Virus record (IMG/VR): IMGVR_UViG_3300007734_000452
Span: 1 to 20,923 of that record
Length of the DNA: 20,923 nt
DNA from: a virus
Direction: 5' to 3' (one strand)
Shown here piece after piece: positions 4,937 through 11,412 of the stretch. A program made the position numbers and the translations under genes. The first letter of the stretch is position 1, and each line of letters starts with the position of its first letter. Below the pieces are notes generated by a model. The model had not been told where the DNA came from. It saw only the letters and a list, made by a program, of their open reading frames with translations, and did no database searches.

Positions 4937-5862
4937 TTCCCCTCCTTGCAGAACCAAAGAAGGCTCTGTGTTTTTTCGTTTCTTTTAGCCCCAGGAATCC
5001 TTACGGGTTGGCTGGGCTTGAAAGTTGCAGGATCACATCCCAACGGCACAAGGAAAGCTTTTAATTGCTCCTCCCATTCTTTCTTTGGCGGCATCTCAAA
5101 CCACCCGTGCAAACTCTTCCCCGCCGTGTCGACCACGGCATATAGTTTCATTCGGAACAGATCGCGCATAGCCTGGAAGACCGCTCCCATCTGTGGCTTG
5201 GTCAGCGTGTCGGACTCCACCACCAGGTATAAGCGTTTATCCACCTTATCATTAGACCTGCTAATAGTTCCTGGCACAAACACTGCTCCGGTCGTAAACT
5301 GACCAACTGGCAGTGACAACTCTCTCCACTCCTCCACCCTGCGGAAGTTCTGCGGATGCCTGCCGCTATCCTTCACGTCCCCGATCCATGTGATGTCGGC
5401 ATCGCGGAAGAGCGACAGGAAGGCTAGGTACTGCTCCTCTGGTGTCTCCAGTTGCACCGGACTCTCCTCATACATATCCGCTGGGTCCCAGTTGTAGTGG
5501 GTGAGGTAGCGTTGCTTGTTTGATTCAGCGATGGTCTTGATGCGGTCAAGGATCTCTGACTCTGGGTCTTTCTGGATTACCAAGGGTCTTGGTATGGATG
5601 TACCGGCAGACATCGGCGCGGCCATGTTAAAATCCTTGAGGATGGCTCGGCGCAGCTTTCGGTTGGCCTCATCCCTCCAGGCTTGGCATGAAGAATGCCA
5701 GCAGAAGATCGTTGGTACACCATCCACGAACACGGTGGTGTCGCGCAGTCTGGTGTGGCTGGTGTGAGCCGCTTCCCCTGGGCAATGGCACAGCCCGTGA
5801 TTCTCGGACTGCCAATCGACTTTACCGACTATCGCTTCGGCGTGACGTTGGGATTCACTCAT
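4933..5862 (-). CDS. Zinc-finger archaeo-eukaryotic-type DNA primase
   Basis: This 309-residue protein has an N-terminal zinc finger, HCPGEAAH (26-33) with CWHSSC (54-59), that fits the CP..H...C..H..C finger of phage primases. A spacer of about 130 residues follows. The AEP-like catalytic core comes next: LVVESD (213-218) as the acidic metal motif, GKSLHGWF (248-255) as the conserved histidine motif, and QPVRIPGAKR (285-294) as the basic motif. It would make primers at the fork opened by the helicase encoded immediately downstream. No ribosome site precedes the ATG; a 25-codon frame overlapping it as ATGA may provide coupling. No DNA polymerase is in this window, so it may be host- or phage-encoded elsewhere. 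Confidence 0.82.
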   Translation of the reverse strand: MSESQRHAEAIVGKVDWQSENHGLCHCPGEAAHTSHTRLRDTTVFVDGVPTIFCWHSSCQAWRDEANRKLRRAILKDFNMAAPMSAGTSIPRPLVIQKDPESEILDRIKTIAESNKQRYLTHYNWDPADMYEESPVQLETPEEQYLAFLSLFRDADITWIGDVKDSGRHPQNFRRVEEWRELSLPVGQFTTGAVFVPGTISRSNDKVDKRLYLVVESDTLTKPQMGAVFQAMRDLFRMKLYAVVDTAGKSLHGWFEMPPKKEWEEQLKAFLVPLGCDPATFKPSQPVRIPGAKRNEKTQSLLWFCKEGK

Positions 5863-5936
5863 AAATTAAAACCCAGCTTTGTTTCAAGGGGAGAACACAC
5901 TAGGGAATCCCGCCGCAAGATCTCCTTGCGTACCAT
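5859..5936 (-). CDS. Possible 25-residue leader peptide before the primase
   Basis: A short frame starting MVRKEILRRD ends as ATGA on the primase start codon, the same junction used throughout this cluster. The primase has no ribosome site of its own, so translation of this frame could explain its initiation. However, this frame has no clear ribosome site either, and it may equally be chance. The 87 bases between the primase and the small membrane gene hold nothing else I can support. Confidence 0.28.
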   Translation of the reverse strand: MVRKEILRRDSLVCSPLETKLGFNL

Positions 5937-5949
5937 GCGCTGGATTGAG

Positions 5950-6123
5950 TTAGATTTGATCTCTCAATAAGAATGTGTATCCAATTAAAAATATTGCGTC
6001 AAACCAATCAATCTTGGTTATTCCTGCTGCACAAGTGATTATTTTCAATGTATACAATATCGGCAAGATAAGCATACATATTACAAACATAATGTTAAAT
6101 GTTTCTGATAGTATTCTTTTCAT
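5950..6123 (-). CDS. Small two-helix membrane protein, 57 residues
   Basis: The ATG overlaps the GT9-like gene's stop as ATGA. The product has two hydrophobic segments, roughly residues 10-27 (NIMFVICMLILPILYTLK) and 41-53 (FDAIFLIGYTFLL), with a basic start (MKR). It is probably an inner-membrane protein. Its place after a glycosyltransferase suggests a possible membrane partner in envelope modification or superinfection exclusion, but no family is recognised. The local sequence is more AT-rich than the upstream genes, hinting at separate acquisition. Confidence 0.6.
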   Translation of the reverse strand: MKRILSETFNIMFVICMLILPILYTLKIITCAAGITKIDWFDAIFLIGYTFLLRDQI

Positions 6124-7244
6124 TTGTTCTCCTCGTGCTGCTTATCTTCCAACTCCCTCGCCTTATGCGAAGCGGCGACAATATCCTCCGCCGTGATGTT
6201 GCGGAGTGCGTTGCAGAAGTATTGCGTCCCCTTAGTCTTGTTGCTAGCATCCTTGCACTTAGCCTGCGGTAGACCCGCATGCGGACGGCATGGAGCGTGT
6301 GGACAGGTATCTGGTTTGAACACCGATACGTTCTTTGGGTAGTAGGTCATGCGGTCGTCTGGGTGATATGACCCCCACAGCGACACGCAAGCCGTGTCCA
6401 GCCCCGCCGCAATGTGGTTTACCGAACTATCCGGTGCTACAACGAAGTCTGCGTTTGATATGATCGGGAACAGCGAGCGGATCTGTTTGGTCGTGTTGAA
6501 CAGGTCAATCACCCTGGGATGATCCACCTTGAAGTTGTTGGAGTTGTCCAGTCCAATGATGACAGCGTGATGGTGCGAGTGGGCTTCAAGCAAGGCCAGC
6601 ACAGCGTCCTGTCCCATCTTTGGTGGGTAGGTGCGGGTCGGGCCGGAACTGCTGACATGATAGGCGAAGTAGGGAACTGGCAGCGGCCACTTGCCAAGTT
6701 CCTTTAGCTCGTTGTGATCTGGTTCGATTAGGTGGAGATAGGGTCGGCAGTACTTGGCCATCGTCTTTTCGTCCCATACCCCCATCCATTCATAGATCCG
6801 CTTGTAACAGTTGCCAGGACCGGTGCCTAGCTTTGTGTTACCTACCTGACCGCTGAACAAATCATCCGTGGGCAGGTGGGCATCGTAGCTGTCCCAAGCC
6901 TCAAGCGAGCAAGGCAACGGCCACAACTTGGCACCCAGCCCAGCGTAGAGAGGAAGGTTTCTGGCTGGTGCGTAAACATCCACCACGCCGCCCGACTCTT
7001 GAACAAGATAATGTACGAAGGCCGTTGCTATGATTGCATCCCCGATTGCGCCAGCGCGGTAGACCGCCGTGGCTCCGCCTGTTGCACGGCCTTTGTAATA
7101 TGGCTTAATCTTGTGCGGGCAGGGGATTGAATCGTCCCAGGTTGGTCCTGTCAGTTCGTCTGGCAGGACGTAGGTATTGCGGACGTGCAGCATATTGTCA
7201 TCTACCTTGTGGATTGAGTTGGTTTGGTTTGTCCAGAGTTTCAT
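6120..7244 (-). CDS. GT9-like glycosyltransferase (heptosyltransferase fold)
   Basis: This 374-residue protein carries both halves of the GT-B fold of family 9. The N-terminal GAIGDAIIATAFVHYL (65-80) matches the phosphate- and acceptor-side loop of heptosyltransferases. The C-terminal part, SNADFVVAPDSSVNHIAAGL (263-282) followed by VSLWGSYHPDDR, matches the nucleotide-sugar site. A cysteine set, CPHAPC (314-319), C330 and C344, lies near the end, as in some GT9 proteins. Family members usually transfer ADP-heptose or related sugars to LPS. In a phage it may alter host surface sugars, glycosylate a virion protein or modify DNA. It overlaps the methyltransferase stop as ATGA and the small membrane gene on its other side. 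Confidence 0.8.
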   Translation of the reverse strand: MKLWTNQTNSIHKVDDNMLHVRNTYVLPDELTGPTWDDSIPCPHKIKPYYKGRATGGATAVYRAGAIGDAIIATAFVHYLVQESGGVVDVYAPARNLPLYAGLGAKLWPLPCSLEAWDSYDAHLPTDDLFSGQVGNTKLGTGPGNCYKRIYEWMGVWDEKTMAKYCRPYLHLIEPDHNELKELGKWPLPVPYFAYHVSSSGPTRTYPPKMGQDAVLALLEAHSHHHAVIIGLDNSNNFKVDHPRVIDLFNTTKQIRSLFPIISNADFVVAPDSSVNHIAAGLDTACVSLWGSYHPDDRMTYYPKNVSVFKPDTCPHAPCRPHAGLPQAKCKDASNKTKGTQYFCNALRNITAEDIVAASHKARELEDKQHEENK

Positions 7245-8776
7245 TGGCCATCCTTTCTATTGTTGCGTTCTACTGCGTCAATCCTTTTCCCTATCCAAGC
7301 CATGCACGGCACGGCCATCGAGTTGCCCAGCGCCTTGTACCTCGGCCCATCCGGACATTGATCAGCTGGCTTATTGCGCCAGGGGATAAGCGTGTGGTCG
7401 TCTGGAAACCCCTGAAGTCGCTCGCATTCTTTGGGCGTGAGTCTGCGTACTGCCATTCGGTCAATAGGGTTGATGACTCCACCAGTATGACAAACGTCTG
7501 AAGCGGTTGATCTAATTGGCACGGCCATCTCTTGCAGTGCGTGGTTATAGGTATCAACTGCCATCACACACTGTGGTTGCCCACCTCCTGATGGAGATTG
7601 CTTGGTAAGGGTTAGTGCCTGCTCCTTGTTAAACTTCGGCGTCTGTTCGGTGGTAAACGCCACCGCCTCCTGCACCAACGCCGCAGGCGCACCATGCCCA
7701 CCAGCAGTCCTCAGCGGACAATGCACATCACCAGTTAAGGCTTGGTTGTATAAGTCAACACCCTCCTGCACCAAAGGCACATTCCCACCACCAGTTCCGT
7801 ATCGTGACACACAACTAGGAGCAACATCGTGCGGTCCTGTTACTCTGCTGTCGTTGGGGTGGTTTTCGTAGAGGACGGCGTGCGGTCCTCTTGCCACAAG
7901 CGAATCCATTGTTTCGCTGTGTTCTATGTGTGGTCTGTATTGTGCGTTCTGTCCTTGATTGAATGCTGCCCTATCAATTACTACTGGCTCAGTAATAAAA
8001 TTATGATCCCGATTGTGTCCGGGTCCCTTGTAATCAGTTGCCATAAGCGTCTCCGCAACCAAATCTGTAGCATCCTTGTGATCCCTAGCCTTCATTGCTG
8101 ATGCAGTTCCATCATTGGAATACTCGCCAAAAGCCTGCATTCTAAATGCACCTATTCCGTCACGGCTTCCAACGCCTTCCTTAGCATCGGTGGCAACTCT
8201 TTGCCCCGCTTCTCTGCTCGGCGGAGTATCCCGGCGCACGCTTTCGGACTCAAATAAAACCTTTGCGGCAAGGTTCCATTCTCCAAGATGTGCGACAACG
8301 AACACACGTCTGCGTCTTTGGGCCACTCCGAACCATTGAGCGTCCAAGACTCGGTACGCCCACTCATACCCCAACTCCCCCAACGCTCCGAGGAAGGAAC
8401 CAAAATCTTTTCCTCCGTTAGACGACAGGACACCGGGGACGTTTTCCCAGACAAGCCATCGAGGTTTGAGACGTTCAGCGATTGCAAGATAGGTAAGCAT
8501 GAGGTTTCCCCTTGGGTCTTTGAGTCCCTGCCTAAGTCCTGCGACTGAGAAGGATTGGCATGGCGTGCCTCCGACCAGAAGGTCAACTGATCCGCTTGGT
8601 ATTGTCCATTGTTCATGTTTTGTCATGTCTCCTAGGTTTGGAACCTTCGGCCAATGGTGCTTCAGCACCGCCGCCGGGAATGGTTCGATTTCTGAAAATG
8701 CAACCGGCTCCCAGCCCAATGGCTCCCAAGCCATGCTGGCAGCTTCGATTCCTGAGCATACGGAAACATATTTCAT
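7241..8776 (-). CDS. DNA (cytosine-5) methyltransferase with long variable target region
   Basis: All core motifs of C5 methyltransferases are present in order. Motif I is SVCSGIEAASMAW (5-17). Motif IV is GGTPCQSFS with catalytic C73. Motif VI is WENVPG (110-115), and motif VIII is AQRRRRVFVV (152-161). Motifs IX-X are RRLTPKECERLQGFPDD (444-460) and KALGNSMAVP (481-490). The 240 residues between VIII and IX hold the target-recognition region, which is longer than in Dcm and contains repeated MKARDxKDATDLV-, DxYNxAL- and TL-type segments. Likely roles are protection from host restriction or control of packaging. I start it at ATG 8776, which overlaps the previous stop as ATGA; an upstream ATG at 8800 is in frame. 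A nested frame (8152-8616) overlaps the catalytic half. Its target sequence is not predictable. Confidence 0.93.
   Translation of the reverse strand: MKYVSVCSGIEAASMAWEPLGWEPVAFSEIEPFPAAVLKHHWPKVPNLGDMTKHEQWTIPSGSVDLLVGGTPCQSFSVAGLRQGLKDPRGNLMLTYLAIAERLKPRWLVWENVPGVLSSNGGKDFGSFLGALGELGYEWAYRVLDAQWFGVAQRRRRVFVVAHLGEWNLAAKVLFESESVRRDTPPSREAGQRVATDAKEGVGSRDGIGAFRMQAFGEYSNDGTASAMKARDHKDATDLVAETLMATDYKGPGHNRDHNFITEPVVIDRAAFNQGQNAQYRPHIEHSETMDSLVARGPHAVLYENHPNDSRVTGPHDVAPSCVSRYGTGGGNVPLVQEGVDLYNQALTGDVHCPLRTAGGHGAPAALVQEAVAFTTEQTPKFNKEQALTLTKQSPSGGGQPQCVMAVDTYNHALQEMAVPIRSTASDVCHTGGVINPIDRMAVRRLTPKECERLQGFPDDHTLIPWRNKPADQCPDGPRYKALGNSMAVPCMAWIGKRIDAVERNNRKDGQ
8152..8616 (-). CDS. Nested frame in the methyltransferase gene encoding a known-looking phage protein
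   Basis: A 154-codon frame, same strand, shifted by one base relative to the methyltransferase and lying over its codons 54-208. It begins MNNGQYQADQLTFWSEARH. Its second half reads NGSEWPKDADVCSLSHILEN and then RFYLSPKACAGILRRAEKRG, ending LPPMLRKALEAVTE. From memory, proteins ending in (S/L)xxILETG...RxxLSxxACAGILRRAxKRGKxLPxxLxxAL are annotated repeatedly in phages near cytosine methyltransferase genes. That would make this an overprinted gene rather than a chance frame. TAGGAG lies about 13 bases before its ATG, rather far. Its length without stops inside a conserved gene is itself notable. Function is unknown, and expression is unproven. Confidence 0.5.
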   Translation of the reverse strand: MNNGQYQADQLTFWSEARHANPSQSQDLGRDSKTQGETSCLPILQSLNVSNLDGLSGKTSPVSCRLTEEKILVPSSERWGSWGMSGRTESWTLNGSEWPKDADVCSLSHILENGTLPQRFYLSPKACAGILRRAEKRGKELPPMLRKALEAVTE

Positions 8777-9120
8777 TTGCTCAAATACCTCGACCTCCAT
8801 CCCTGCATCTTGGCGTGCCGGATGGCACCACGATCCGTATTCCAGGCACGGGCGATGGACGACACCGTGTAGCCATTCTCGTAAAGCACCTGCCAGATGC
8901 GGTATCGTTTATCCACCGCATCAGGCGAGTTGCCTTCCATCTTTACAGATTCGGATATTTTAAGTTCCTTAGTTTCTGGGATGGATTTCATTTCCATCAT
9001 CATGGCCATCTTGGCGTGCAACTCCATCCTTGCCGCCTCTAGTCGGCGGGTGGCGGCTTCCAGGCTATTTACCCTGGCCGTCAGTATCTGTATTGGATTG
9101 ATTTGATCCAGTGTGTTCAT
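8773..9120 (-). CDS. Coiled-coil protein with C-terminal helix-turn-helix
   Basis: The 115-residue product has a heptad-rich N-terminus (RVNSLEAATRRLEAARMELH, 17-36) that predicts a coiled coil and probable dimerisation. Its C-terminus, NGYTVSSIARAWNTDRGAIR (residues 82-101), reads as a helix-turn-helix. It may be a DNA-binding regulator or a replication-associated protein, but I do not recognise the family. GGAAAAGAAAG precedes the ATG. It overlaps the upstream gene by 56 bases and the methyltransferase start by four, so it is probably co-expressed with the methyltransferase and might regulate it. Confidence 0.65.
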   Translation of the reverse strand: MNTLDQINPIQILTARVNSLEAATRRLEAARMELHAKMAMMMEMKSIPETKELKISESVKMEGNSPDAVDKRYRIWQVLYENGYTVSSIARAWNTDRGAIRHAKMQGWRSRYLSK

Positions 9121-9304
9121 CTTTCTTTTCCTTTCCTATGATTTCCCATGCTATTACCATTGCGCTGTCCAGTTGCGCAAGGATATTGTTTATTTCGATT
9201 GCCTGCCCGTGGCCAACGCTTGCCCTTAGCGTAACCAGTTGTCTTCTGGCCTCGCCAAGGATGTCACGTTGCCACGTCAGGCGTTGCGTCTCCGAAACGA
9301 TCAT
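9065..9304 (-). CDS. Hypothetical helical protein, 79 residues
   Basis: Mostly helical and soluble (QRLTWQRDILGEARRQLVTL near the start), with a polar, low-complexity tail (TGSNQSNTDTDGQGK). No family is recognised. Its ATG shares a base with the preceding stop (TAATG). The tail overlaps the next gene by 56 bases, and that overlap explains part of its unusual composition. Confidence 0.6.
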   Translation of the reverse strand: MIVSETQRLTWQRDILGEARRQLVTLRASVGHGQAIEINNILAQLDSAMVIAWEIIGKEKKDEHTGSNQSNTDTDGQGK

Positions 9305-9486
9305 TAGCCCTTCATCTTGAACTTGCGTCCACCGGCCTTGGGTTTTACCCCAGCCGAGCGAAGTGCGATTGCCAGGATCTGCTTCTCGCTGCGAGGCGTG
9401 CCGCCAGCACCGCGAGCCGATCCCTTCTTCTTATTGTCCGCGCGAAGCTCGCGGATATTCTTTCCAATGTCTTTACCTAATGGCAT
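9304..9486 (-). CDS. Small basic phage protein (DUF6496-like), 60 residues
   Basis: A lysine- and glycine-rich protein starting MPLGKDIGKNIRELRADNKK, with PRSEKQILAIALRSAG in the middle and a basic C-terminus. The pattern MPLGKSxxKNIxEL...PRxxxQxLAIAL is, from memory, typical of a small phage family of unknown role annotated as DUF6496-like. AGGAGA lies 8 bases before the ATG. Given its charge it might bind DNA; that is inference only. Confidence 0.68.
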   Translation of the reverse strand: MPLGKDIGKNIRELRADNKKKGSARGAGGTPRSEKQILAIALRSAGVKPKAGGRKFKMKG

Positions 9487-9489
9487 TGT

Positions 9490-9696
9490 TTATTCTCCTG
9501 TTTGTATGAACCTCCCGGTTAGGAGATCCAACTCCCAGCCGTGTCCATGAAATTTGTCGTATAACATTTGATTCATAATCCACGCCAGCGGTCCCGCCTC
9601 ATTGCCCATCAACTTGCCCGGAGCAACATCGCTGTCTTCCAGAATGTCGGCCAGCGCATCTATGTGGCGGCGGTCTATTTCCTCGTAGAAAAACAT
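9490..9696 (-). CDS. Hypothetical acidic protein, 68 residues
   Basis: An acidic, helix-rich protein (start MFFYEEIDRRHIDALADILE; end LLTGRFIQTGE), with no membrane segment and no family I recognise. Its ATG shares a base with the upstream stop (TAATG). Its own stop lies inside the ribosome site of the next gene, which couples the two. Confidence 0.6.
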   Translation of the reverse strand: MFFYEEIDRRHIDALADILEDSDVAPGKLMGNEAGPLAWIMNQMLYDKFHGHGWELDLLTGRFIQTGE

Positions 9697-9950
9697 TAGA
9701 GATGTCTATCCATAAGTTCGAGAACTCCAAGCCAATTCTCTTTGGTCTTGAAATAAATTTCCATTGTTGCCGATCCGCCCGACCCGCCGCTGCTTTCGAT
9801 CAAATAGACATCAATCCCGTAAAGGCTTGTGTCATCCTTGTAGGCGTAGTAGCCCTTAAAATCTATCTGGTTGAACGAAAACATCACGTGGTCGTCAACG
9901 TAAATCTTAACCCGCCCGTTGTAGATTTTCAGATTGTAAGAATGACTCAT
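9696..9950 (-). CDS. Hypothetical beta-rich protein, 84 residues
   Basis: Alternating hydrophobic and polar residues with many aromatics (NLKIYNGRVKIYVDDHVMFS, GYYAYKDDTSLYGIDVYLIE), interrupted by a GGSGGS linker, suggest a small beta-sheet fold. No family is recognised. It begins 18 bases after the oxygenase stop, without a clear ribosome site. Confidence 0.6.
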   Translation of the reverse strand: MSHSYNLKIYNGRVKIYVDDHVMFSFNQIDFKGYYAYKDDTSLYGIDVYLIESSGGSGGSATMEIYFKTKENWLGVLELMDRHL

Positions 9951-9968
9951 TGTATATACGCCATGTAT

Positions 9969-10544
9969 CTATCTCCATGCAGGTCCGGTAATCCACGCCA
10001 CCAGCACCCATCGGGTACCCCAGATCGGAGCCTTGGCGCGGTGCTTCATCCACGCCGGGAAGAAGCTGGCAGATCCCTGCTCCCTTGCGTGTTCCACGTT
10101 ATGCCAGTTGCCATCCACCTGCAATCCACCGCCAATGTACCCCCTGGCTGGCGAGAGATTGATAACCATTGTCATTTTGCGTATATCCTTTTGGCTTTCA
10201 ATCGCATCAAAATGCCAGCGAAACCATTGCCCTGGGCGATAGCGCAAGACTTGCAGTTGCTGCATGTCTGTGATGTCGAACTGATAATGTTCGTTGTTCA
10301 CCTCGTCAGTAACAGCGGCCACATAGCTGTAGAGCCATTCAAACATACTTGATTTTGGCACCCAACATGAGGCGCAGGTTCGGTTCCAGCTTTTGACACG
10401 TGTGCCGTCCTTGGCCAAAACCGGGGCGCGCTTCATCCCAATCTGGCTGGCATCATGGATCACCAACTCGCACTGCGAGGAGGTTAATACCTTGGGTACG
10501 GTTACCGCCGTGAGGACTTTTTGTTTGAACTTTTCCGTGTGCAT
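9969..10544 (-). CDS. 2OG-Fe(II) oxygenase, PKHD/prolyl-hydroxylase-like
   Basis: In this 191-residue protein the Fe(II) ligands are H111 and D113 (RYRPGQWFRWHFDA) and H168 (WMKHRAKAP). R178 (GTRWVLVAWITG) is placed to bind 2-oxoglutarate. VINLSPARGYIGGGLQV is the typical strand-turn between the ligands. Length and spacing fit single-domain phage PKHD-type hydroxylases. These oxidise protein side chains, usually proline, or sometimes small molecules; the substrate here is unknown. AAAGGAAAG lies before the ATG. The gene lies in the same leftward chain as two glycosyltransferases and a C5 methyltransferase, raising the possibility of a shared modification pathway. Confidence 0.85.
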   Translation of the reverse strand: MHTEKFKQKVLTAVTVPKVLTSSQCELVIHDASQIGMKRAPVLAKDGTRVKSWNRTCASCWVPKSSMFEWLYSYVAAVTDEVNNEHYQFDITDMQQLQVLRYRPGQWFRWHFDAIESQKDIRKMTMVINLSPARGYIGGGLQVDGNWHNVEHAREQGSASFFPAWMKHRAKAPIWGTRWVLVAWITGPAWR

Positions 10545-10741
10545 TTCTTTCCTTTTGTTTGAATGAATCTATTCAAAGCCTGATTAAATCCATAGTTAAA
10601 CAAGGCATCACCATCGCTGGTGATCTCGCGCAAAGCAGCATGGCACACCTTATCCTTGGTCACATCGTCAACCTCAATATCCAGTTCGACCATCTCAACC
10701 TTGCGCTCGGCAAGGATCTTGATCTGACCTAATCCTCCCAT
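10502..10741 (-). CDS. Hypothetical protein, 79 residues
   Basis: The first half is beta-like (GQIKILAERKVEMVELDIEV) and the end is basic, serine- and lysine-rich (RKSSNKKSSRR). No family is recognised. I chose the ATG at 10741, not the further upstream in-frame start at 10825, because AGAAGGG precedes it and it overlaps the stop of the small membrane gene by 13 bases. The longer version would bury that gene completely. Its end overlaps the oxygenase start by 43 bases. Confidence 0.6.
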   Translation of the reverse strand: MGGLGQIKILAERKVEMVELDIEVDDVTKDKVCHAALREITSDGDALFNYGFNQALNRFIQTKGKKCTRKSSNKKSSRR

Positions 10742-10890
10742 TTTGATTTTTCCCTTCTCGCCTGGTCGAAGAGCCAGAATATGAAGCCCCCCAAGAGTCC
10801 GATCATTGACACGGTTATTCCGCATAAGACGACCATGATTCCAATTTGAATAATGCAGTCAAGGCCAAACTTTGCGTACTCAATTAACAT
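10729..10890 (-). CDS. Small membrane protein, 53 residues
   Basis: The product has hydrophobic stretches around residues 13-27 (IIQIGIMVVLCGITV) and 28-41 (SMIGLLGGFIFWLF), followed by a charged tail (DQARREKSKWED). It is either a helical hairpin or one long span, so probably inner-membrane. Its ATG overlaps the upstream gene by 11 bases and its stop overlaps the next start by 13, consistent with translational coupling. A holin-like or membrane-effector role is possible, but no lysin adjoins it. Confidence 0.58.
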   Translation of the reverse strand: MLIEYAKFGLDCIIQIGIMVVLCGITVSMIGLLGGFIFWLFDQARREKSKWED

Positions 10891-11194
10891 TTTTGATCCC
10901 ACGCTTAATCACCCTGTTAAGGGTTGCCTGGTCAATCATGGCTCCCGCAACCTTGCACCAGAATAAAACCGTCCCGTTCTTGATGTCCCGCACAAGTGAC
11001 CTGACTTCCTTAACGTCCCGGTAGCAGTTGCAATCCGAAAGTTTACCAATGCGGTTTTTGGTGACCCTGAGTCCATCCAGCACACCTCTGCGCTGTAATA
11101 GCCGTATGTCCTGCATGGCTCGGATGGCGACTTCTCCTGCAAGCTGTTTGATTCTGTCATCCTGATCTCCTCTGGTGAATTGCGCTGAAATCAT
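10880..11194 (-). CDS. Hypothetical basic protein, 104 residues
   Basis: A soluble, helical, positively charged protein (DDRIKQLAGEVAIRAMQDIR near the start; NRVIKRGIKNVN at the end). No family is recognised. I placed the start at 11194 rather than 11248 because that ATG overlaps the previous stop as ATGA, the junction used along the whole cluster. Confidence 0.62.
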   Translation of the reverse strand: MISAQFTRGDQDDRIKQLAGEVAIRAMQDIRLLQRRGVLDGLRVTKNRIGKLSDCNCYRDVKEVRSLVRDIKNGTVLFWCKVAGAMIDQATLNRVIKRGIKNVN

Positions 11195-11412
11195 CGGCGT
11201 TTCCGCTTTCCGCTGCGGTCTTGGCACCAGATGGCATAGGCATTCCATAGGTTGGCTGCGTCCTGAGCCTTGCCCTTGTCGTCAAACAAATCCTCGATGG
11301 ATGGCAGGCCGTTGGGCGGCACCGCACCCCACAAGCGCGGTCCAATCGGGTTACCGGCCATGGTGGTAACACGCCACTTGCCGTCTTCCCGTTGGACTCG
11401 CACTGGTGTCAT
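11191..11412 (-). CDS. Hypothetical protein, 73 residues
   Basis: The product starts MTPVRVQREDGKWRVTTMAG. Its middle resembles a short helical repeat (IEDLFDDKGKAQDAANLWNA), and it ends in a basic tail (SGKRKRR). No family is assigned. It is joined to the GT8-like gene before it and to the next gene after it by ATGA overlaps. Confidence 0.6.
   Translation of the reverse strand: MTPVRVQREDGKWRVTTMAGNPIGPRLWGAVPPNGLPSIEDLFDDKGKAQDAANLWNAYAIWCQDRSGKRKRR

Noticed and set aside
8499-9042. Two plus-strand frames (8499-8963 and 8560-9042) opposite the methyltransferase and HTH genes
   Set aside because: They are antisense to well-supported genes, have Ser/Pro/His-rich composition typical of reverse-complement translation, and lack ribosome sites.
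9702-10352. 216-codon plus-strand frame opposite the oxygenase
   Set aside because: The opposite strand encodes an oxygenase with complete metal ligands. This frame has no domain and no ribosome site.
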